Below, one piece after another: positions 27,383 through 64,000 of a DNA stretch of 64,000 bases (its first letter is position 1; the number at the start of each line of letters is the position of its first letter). The stretch lies in the NCBI GenBank assembly GCA_965153355.1, contig OZ231127.1:79360001-79424000 (forward strand), given 5' to 3'. The DNA is from Flaccisagitta enflata. Taxonomy: Eukaryota; Chaetognatha; Sagittoidea; Aphragmophora. The translations under genes and the position numbers were made by a program. The notes below the pieces were generated by a model that saw only the letters and a list, made by a program, of their open reading frames with translations, made no database searches and was not told where the DNA came from.

Positions 27383-28261
27383 TCGTTTTAGTCACTAATT
27401 TTTCTATGATATGATGCATTTTTTGGAAGCTATAATTGTACATAGAGCGGAAAAAAAGATAAAAAAAATTGTGAGAAAGATCTGGAGACATATCACTCCA
27501 GAATTACATCTTGAAGCTCTACAAATCACTTCCCCAAAAAATGGTGGCCCTGATTTAGTCAAAAGGAGCTCAAACTAATTATTCATAGATTTGTAACTGA
27601 TTTGTAACTGTTTTTATGCCAATAAATATATTTCTATTACAGGGCGGAAGATTTTTTTTTCTAAGATTGTATGGCTATTCCATCTTTCTCATGCGTATTA
27701 AGGTGCTTTTCACTGGTACAAGTGCTACATATATAGCCTTTCCCTGGGTAGTGGTTTGTTCCTGGACGGCGTTTCTTCTTTGTCCATCTTTGACTGAAGC
27801 CTCTTAGCTAAATAAAGCTCCTACACCAGGTGGCGCGGGGAACAAAATGGTTTGGTACCACAATCTTTGTTAGCGGGGGAAAGTGAAACTTTCGAGTCCG
27901 TTTTTCCTATTGGAGGGAGTGTATGACACAGCATGTAAATATTTGTCAGTGAAGTAGATCTGATGGCGTTATGATTTGTAACCTTTTACACAATGTAGCT
28001 ATGAAGCTGCTGAACACGAATCACTAACAAACAGCACTATTTGGGCAGCCACCTTCAGCCGATTCTTGTTTTTTCTAGCTGAAAAAGCAGGATTGGAACC
28101 CACGAAAATCTTCACTTTCCCTGTCTATCTTTGTCATCGCCCGAATATTGATTTTTACCGCAGAGATGCTAGTCGGTAAAAAAATTGTCTTTTTGACATA
28201 CTCGAATCCCAGGCTCAAGCTCAAATCCCAGCCTTGAGGCCATGAGACTTATATTAGGGCC
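27383..28261. other. Gene-free interval
   Basis: No exon is supported. The short frames seen here lack splice or start context. Confidence 0.4.
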
Positions 28262-28500
28262 TGTTTATAATTGAGTTTTACGTCCCCCCGATGGGGGGCG
28301 GGGGAATCAAAGGGCTTGGAGATGGGGAAGGAAATCAAAGATGGGAAAAAAGAGAAAAAAAGGATACTTGGGGAAAATAGAACTTTTGGCAGTACCAAAT
28401 TTAAAAAACTGCTTAGTAAAGCAAAGTTGTACACTGTTTTATTGCGTTATGGGGAAGAAAATCATAAATTTTACAGTGCATTTTACGAGTTGGTCTCTGT
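28262..28500 (-). repeat. Dispersed pyrimidine-rich repeat, copy 3 (inverted)
   Basis: It contains CCCCCCGATGGGGGGCGGGG, GGGCTTGGAGATGGGGAAGG, TTTGGCAGTACCAAATTT and CACTGTTTTATTGC. These are reverse complements of blocks in 9420-9745. Confidence 0.65.
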
Positions 28501-28540
28501 CTGTCTACCCTCCTGTCTATCTATCGTCTGGCTATTTATC

Positions 28541-28547
<7 letters not shown>

Positions 28548-28602
<55 letters not shown>
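28548..28602. repeat. (CT)n microsatellite
   Basis: A pure CT tract. Confidence 0.97.
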
Positions 28603-28603
<1 letters not shown>

Positions 28604-28692
28604 CCCTTTATAAGTCAATACTGCCGAAGTATCATCGCTTCTTGACCCAACTACGACTGATCGCGTAACCTATAAAGTTAATTTTCAGTCCT

Positions 28693-29279
28693 CAGTGGGC
28701 CTAAATTGGATACGAGTTCAAAAAAATCCCCGATGGTTGTGACATGTATTATTAGGTATATTTTATAGTGAAGAATTTATGTTAACTTTTAGAAAAAAAA
28801 TTCCCTTGAAAATTTTTGCAAAAATCATTAAATTGTTTCAAATTTTGTGAAAATTTGATATAGATTTTCAGCATTTATGTTTTTTGAAATTCCAATTCAA
28901 CCATTTGATAGGTCACATTATATACTTTCATGATGAAATAAAATTTCCATATTTCAGGCCACCGTTGTTTTAGTCATAACGGTAACTCAGAAAATGAAAA
29001 TTTTGATTTTTTTATAAAAATATATGGTGTGACCTTTCAAATGATTGGAAATTTTACAAGGAATATGAATCTTGAGTCAGAATTTCAAAACACCTAAATC
29101 CTAAAGATTTGTATCAAATATTTAAAAAATTTGATTTGTTTTAGTGATTTTTGCAAAAAGTTTTCAAGGGAAATTTTTTTTCAAGAATCAACATCAATTC
29201 TATCTCTTAGAATTCACATACTTTTGCAAGTCACTACCATCGGGGATTTTTTCAACTGGTATCCAATTGAGGCCCACTG
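28693..29279. mobile_element. Fold-back / long-TIR element (587 bp)
   Basis: Its ends are CAGTGGGCCTAAATTGGATA and, inverted, TATCCAATTGAGGCCCACTG. Arms continue through AAATCCCCGATGGTTGTGAC / GTCACTACCATCGGGGATTT and TTCCCTTGAAAA / TTTTCAAGGGAA, then with weaker pairing to the centre near 28985. Its CAGTGG terminus resembles those of other elements here. Confidence 0.85.
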
Positions 29280-29633
29280 TGAGTCGGCGCGTTCCAGTTG
29301 GTCGGTCCGTCAGTCACATTTTTGTTTTGAGGCTCTCGTTCACTCTCTAATTTTGCCTAAACCGAGTCTACCGGTGTTATTTTCAACTATCTAAGTATAG
29401 TATTTCCCTCATCTAGTCTCCTCTTTTGTTCTCTAGAAAATAATCAATAACGCGCATCAAGGAGGCTGTTAGGTAATCCAACCCACCCAAATGTGAAAAA
29501 AAAAATCATGAAAAATGGCAATAATGAGACAATTCAACCAGGGATTAAAAAAAGGAAAAAGAACAAAATGCAGTTATGACTCGTTTTGGGATTTGTTTTC
29601 CTCGGCGTTGACGCTTCTCTTTTTTCTTCCACT

Positions 29634-29639
29634 TTTATT
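29634..29639 (-). terminator. Poly(A) signal AATAAA of the giant gene
   Basis: The minus strand carries GAATAAAAG 67 bases downstream of the TGA stop at 29706-29708. It is the first canonical hexamer after the stop. A (CT)n tract (29650-29695 on the plus strand) lies between the stop and the signal. Confidence 0.7.
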
Positions 29640-29657
29640 CAATAAACTTTCTCTCTC

Positions 29658-29689
<32 letters not shown>

Positions 29690-29705
29690 CCAATTTGTTT
29701 CTTCC

Positions 29706-61432
<31,727 letters not shown>

Positions 61433-61446
61433 CTGCTTTTAAAAAG

Positions 61447-61705
61447 AACAAGGCCAACAGCTAAAAGTCGCGTGCGAGACTTACAGATTGACTTAGAATG
61501 ACTTAGAATGACTTAGAATAACTTAGATTACCCTAAAATGACGTAAAATGACGTACAGAAATAAAATTGATAAAAAAAAGTAAAATGGGGACTGACCAAC
61601 CAACCAACCAACCAACCGACCGACCGACCAACCAATCGACCAACCGACCGACCGACCGACGGATGGACAAAGCGGGGTGTAGAGTTGCGTGCACGCGACT
61701 AAAAA
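61447..61705 (+). repeat. HP repeat, full copy (subfamily a, decamer array)
   Basis: AACAAGGCCAACAGCTAAAAG, AGTCGCGTGCGAGACTTAC, ACTTAGAATG decamers, an AACC/GACC array, AAAGCGGGGTGTAGAG and TTGCGTGCACGCGACTAAAAA-type end with one mismatch in the palindrome. It begins 13 bases upstream (on the minus strand) of the exon acceptor at 61433, so its end supplies part of the pyrimidine-rich TTGTTC context. Confidence 0.88.
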
Positions 61706-62214
61706 TTGCCAATTCGTGAGAATGGTTTTACAATAGAAAAGTGCAGCTACGGGCGGACGAACCTCTTGATACGTTTTATAGAAATACAATGACGTTTCGA
61801 ATGAAAATAAAAGTTGAGCAAGTAATGTTCGAAAACTTTAATGAAGATGGTCCCTTAAGATCCGTCATTGCGGGATCAAACCTTTTCAGTGACTGACCGT
61901 CAACAGCAGGATTGCTGTGCTATCGATGGTATCATCGAAACAAATAGTAGAGTTCAAGATTTCAGGACATGTGGATGAAGCCACATTTATTTCATCGTTT
62001 CATTGGCTCGGGAGGGGGGTCCGGTTGTTGAGCGTAAGTGAGTCACCTTCACTCATATCAAATTTCCTTTGTGAAAACCATTTAGACACGGATAGAAAAG
62101 ATCCTTGAACGATTTAAGAGCCTTGTTGGGAGAGGGGGGAAGGGTCTTTGGTTGGGATGTGGCAGGCAGATTAGGAGGGGGGTTGGTAAGTTGGTTGGTG
62201 GAAAAACAAGGCCG
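61706..62214. other. Gene-free interval
   Basis: Intron or 5' flank of the giant gene. No further upstream exon is recognised. Confidence 0.4.
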
Positions 62215-62378
62215 GATACACGGCCAATACCAGTTGCGGACGGGTGGGCAGGGGCGGAAATGCGTGTTTTCACACTTTCCAACTCGATCACCATGACCGA
62301 CGGACCGACGGACGGACCAACGGACGGACCGACGGACGGTCAAAACCTCTTATAGAGTTACGTGTTTGCAACTAAAAA
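62215..62378 (+). repeat. HP repeat, full copy (subfamily b)
   Basis: AACAAGGCCGGATACACGGC, AGTTGCGGACGGGTGGGCAG, a GGAC array, CCTCTTATAG and AGTTACGTGTTTGCAACT followed by AAAAA. AGTTGCG at the 5' side pairs with TGCAACT at the 3' side, replacing AGTCGCG/CGCGACT of other copies. Confidence 0.85.
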
Positions 62379-62938
62379 TGGCAACGCATGTGTCTGATAG
62401 GAGGGGCGGGGGGTGGGGAAACGGATGACTGGGGTTGAGAATTTTGTTGCTCCTCACCATCCATTCTCCTTCTCAGGGGGTTGAAGATAGTCATGATTGG
62501 GATGGGATTGGGGGTAGAGCTAGAGGCTTCGGAGAGAAGGGGTTGACCAAGCAAGGGAAGCATTGAAGGAAGAACAAGGATCTGTTTTTTAAACATTTCT
62601 GCATTGGCTTATTAAAAGGTTTGCAGTTGAAAACGACTAAAGACTACTGTTTAGTTTAAATCGTGACAGACCAGGCCTTCGGGTCTAAAGAGGTCATTCA
62701 GACAAAAAAAGGTACAGGAGGTAATGAGAACGTGAGAATGTGAGAATGCGTATTCTAAATTGTAAACAAGGGAAGGATCACAATGCCCTCATCCATATTT
62801 TCAGTTTACAGTTTATTTATTCGGAAATCAGAAATTATGTTCCACTGGTTATGAAAAAGAATGAAAATGAATTTTAATGAAAACTGGTTTGAGCGAAGGT
62901 CCAAAGTGATTGATGGGCGATGAGATAGAAACGCAGGT

Positions 62939-62940
<2 letters not shown>
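62379..62940. other. Gene-free interval
   Basis: A GGGG-rich stretch at 62400-62540 weakly resembles the inverted pyrimidine-rich dispersed repeat. No exon is supported. Confidence 0.35.

Positions 62941-62941
<1 letters not shown>

Positions 62942-63029
<88 letters not shown>
62942..63029. repeat. (GA)n microsatellite
   Basis: A pure GA tract. Confidence 0.97.
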
Positions 63030-63030
<1 letters not shown>

Positions 63031-63616
63031 GTATAAGCTAACACCAGACCGACCAATTGACAGAAAGACAGACATTCGAGGATAATTGTATCCAGAAGTT
63101 GCGCGTAGAACAGATAGATAGCTATGGCGCACCTAAAGATGACAATGCCATGGAAACGGTAAGGCTGACGTGACAAGAAGAGACGAACTTTGGAGCCTGA
63201 TAAAAACCAACCAACCGAAAAATGAAAAGCTTTAAAATGAAAGGAAAACACCCCCCCACCCCTCCTCTCTCTCTGAAAAAGAAAACGACTCTTTGTCATG
63301 ATTCCCGTACTAAAGGGTAGGATAAACGGTTGCCTCCACTGTCCACTCGCTTGACGGCATTACTTACATAAACGAATTGTGACTTGTATTTCTATCAGAC
63401 GTTTGACTTGTATATCTATCGGACATGCTCAAGTCGGGCTAGCTGCATTATTTCTAGTTGCAAAAGAAGAAAAAATAGATAAAATAAAAATGAATTAGAA
63501 ATAAAAAGAAAATAAAGAGTAACTCTTTTTTTTTTTCAAGTTTGAAATTTGGAATCTTTGTCGCGATAAGCCAAAAGGTCACAGGGATTATCACAAATAA
63601 AACAACGCGAGTTTGC
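63030..63616. other. Gene-free interval
   Basis: AT-rich with no recognised feature. Confidence 0.4.

Positions 63617-63701
<85 letters not shown>
63617..63701. repeat. (GA)n microsatellite
   Basis: A pure GA tract. Confidence 0.97.
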
Positions 63702-63703
<2 letters not shown>

Positions 63704-63770
63704 AAAGTCACTGAGACAGACTCAGAGAGTGAATTTAACTCAGGGTAAGAGAACCAGACACCCTGGAGAC

Positions 63771-63884
<114 letters not shown>

Positions 63885-64000
63885 GATTGCAGATTTGGAT
63901 GCATAGCATTGGATTGAATAAGGAGAATATAAGATGACTACATTGTGCCATATTTCATGCAAATCATGACAAGATAAGGAACATGTACTTCTTTTTTTTT

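Overview
The window is eukaryotic nuclear DNA, almost certainly from an invertebrate animal. Coding sequence is interrupted by GT-AG introns with consistent phases, TATA boxes and poly(A) signals are recognisable, and there is a non-LTR retrotransposon with an APE endonuclease and reverse transcriptase. A very large share of the window is microsatellite, (GA)n above all, then (CAA)n, (CA)n, (TCA)n and (GAAA)n. I cannot name the species. Most long open frames simply read through microsatellites and are not genes.

Three host genes can be supported. (1) Minus strand, 22769 to 19443: a three-exon gene for a predicted secreted, cysteine-containing, helix-rich protein of about 425 residues, with a TATA box about 90 bases upstream of the ATG and a (GA)n tract directly above it. 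(2) Minus strand, 61432 to 29706 and continuing off the right edge: the last eight coding exons of a giant, mostly disordered, poly-Gln, Ser, Pro and acidic-rich protein (about 3,990 residues inside the window). All seven junctions keep phase. It carries a KKVTF sequence resembling a PP1-docking motif, three IYE motifs and a degenerate PVQLE-type repeat. A 114-base in-frame intron and one apparent single-base frameshift interrupt its first visible part. (3) Plus strand, about 46485 to 47634: a four-exon gene for a small secreted C-type-lectin-like protein, nested on the opposite strand inside a 16.5 kb intron of gene 2.

The rest is a mosaic of mobile and repetitive DNA. (a) The AACAAGGCC/hairpin family (called HP below) has more than a dozen copies. 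Each has a GACC/GGAC tetranucleotide array in the middle and a short 3' hairpin followed by TAAAAA, and the hairpin sequence changes between subfamilies while its pairing is kept. (b) Three Helitron-like non-autonomous elements begin with TC or TT and end in a hairpin plus CTAG/CTGG. Two carry about 140-base central tandem repeats containing ATGCAAAT. (c) There are pogo-like miniature elements with CAGTG termini and TA duplications. (d) Several long, nearly perfect palindromes (0.2 to 1 kb) look like fold-back elements. (e) In another family, related inverted ends (GGGCAGCGGCCC...) enclose a different minisatellite in each copy. (f) A 5'-truncated, frameshifted CR1/jockey-like LINE sits inside a CAGTGG-ended element. 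(g) There is one tRNA-derived SINE candidate.

Layout: 0-19 kb has repeats and no convincing gene; 19.4-22.9 kb is the secreted-protein gene; 23-29.6 kb is repeats; 29.6-42 kb holds the six 3' exons of the giant gene; 42-58.5 kb is its large intron, holding the lectin-like gene, a Helitron-like element and the LINE; 58.5-61.4 kb is its upstream exons; 61.4-64 kb is intron or flanking repeats.
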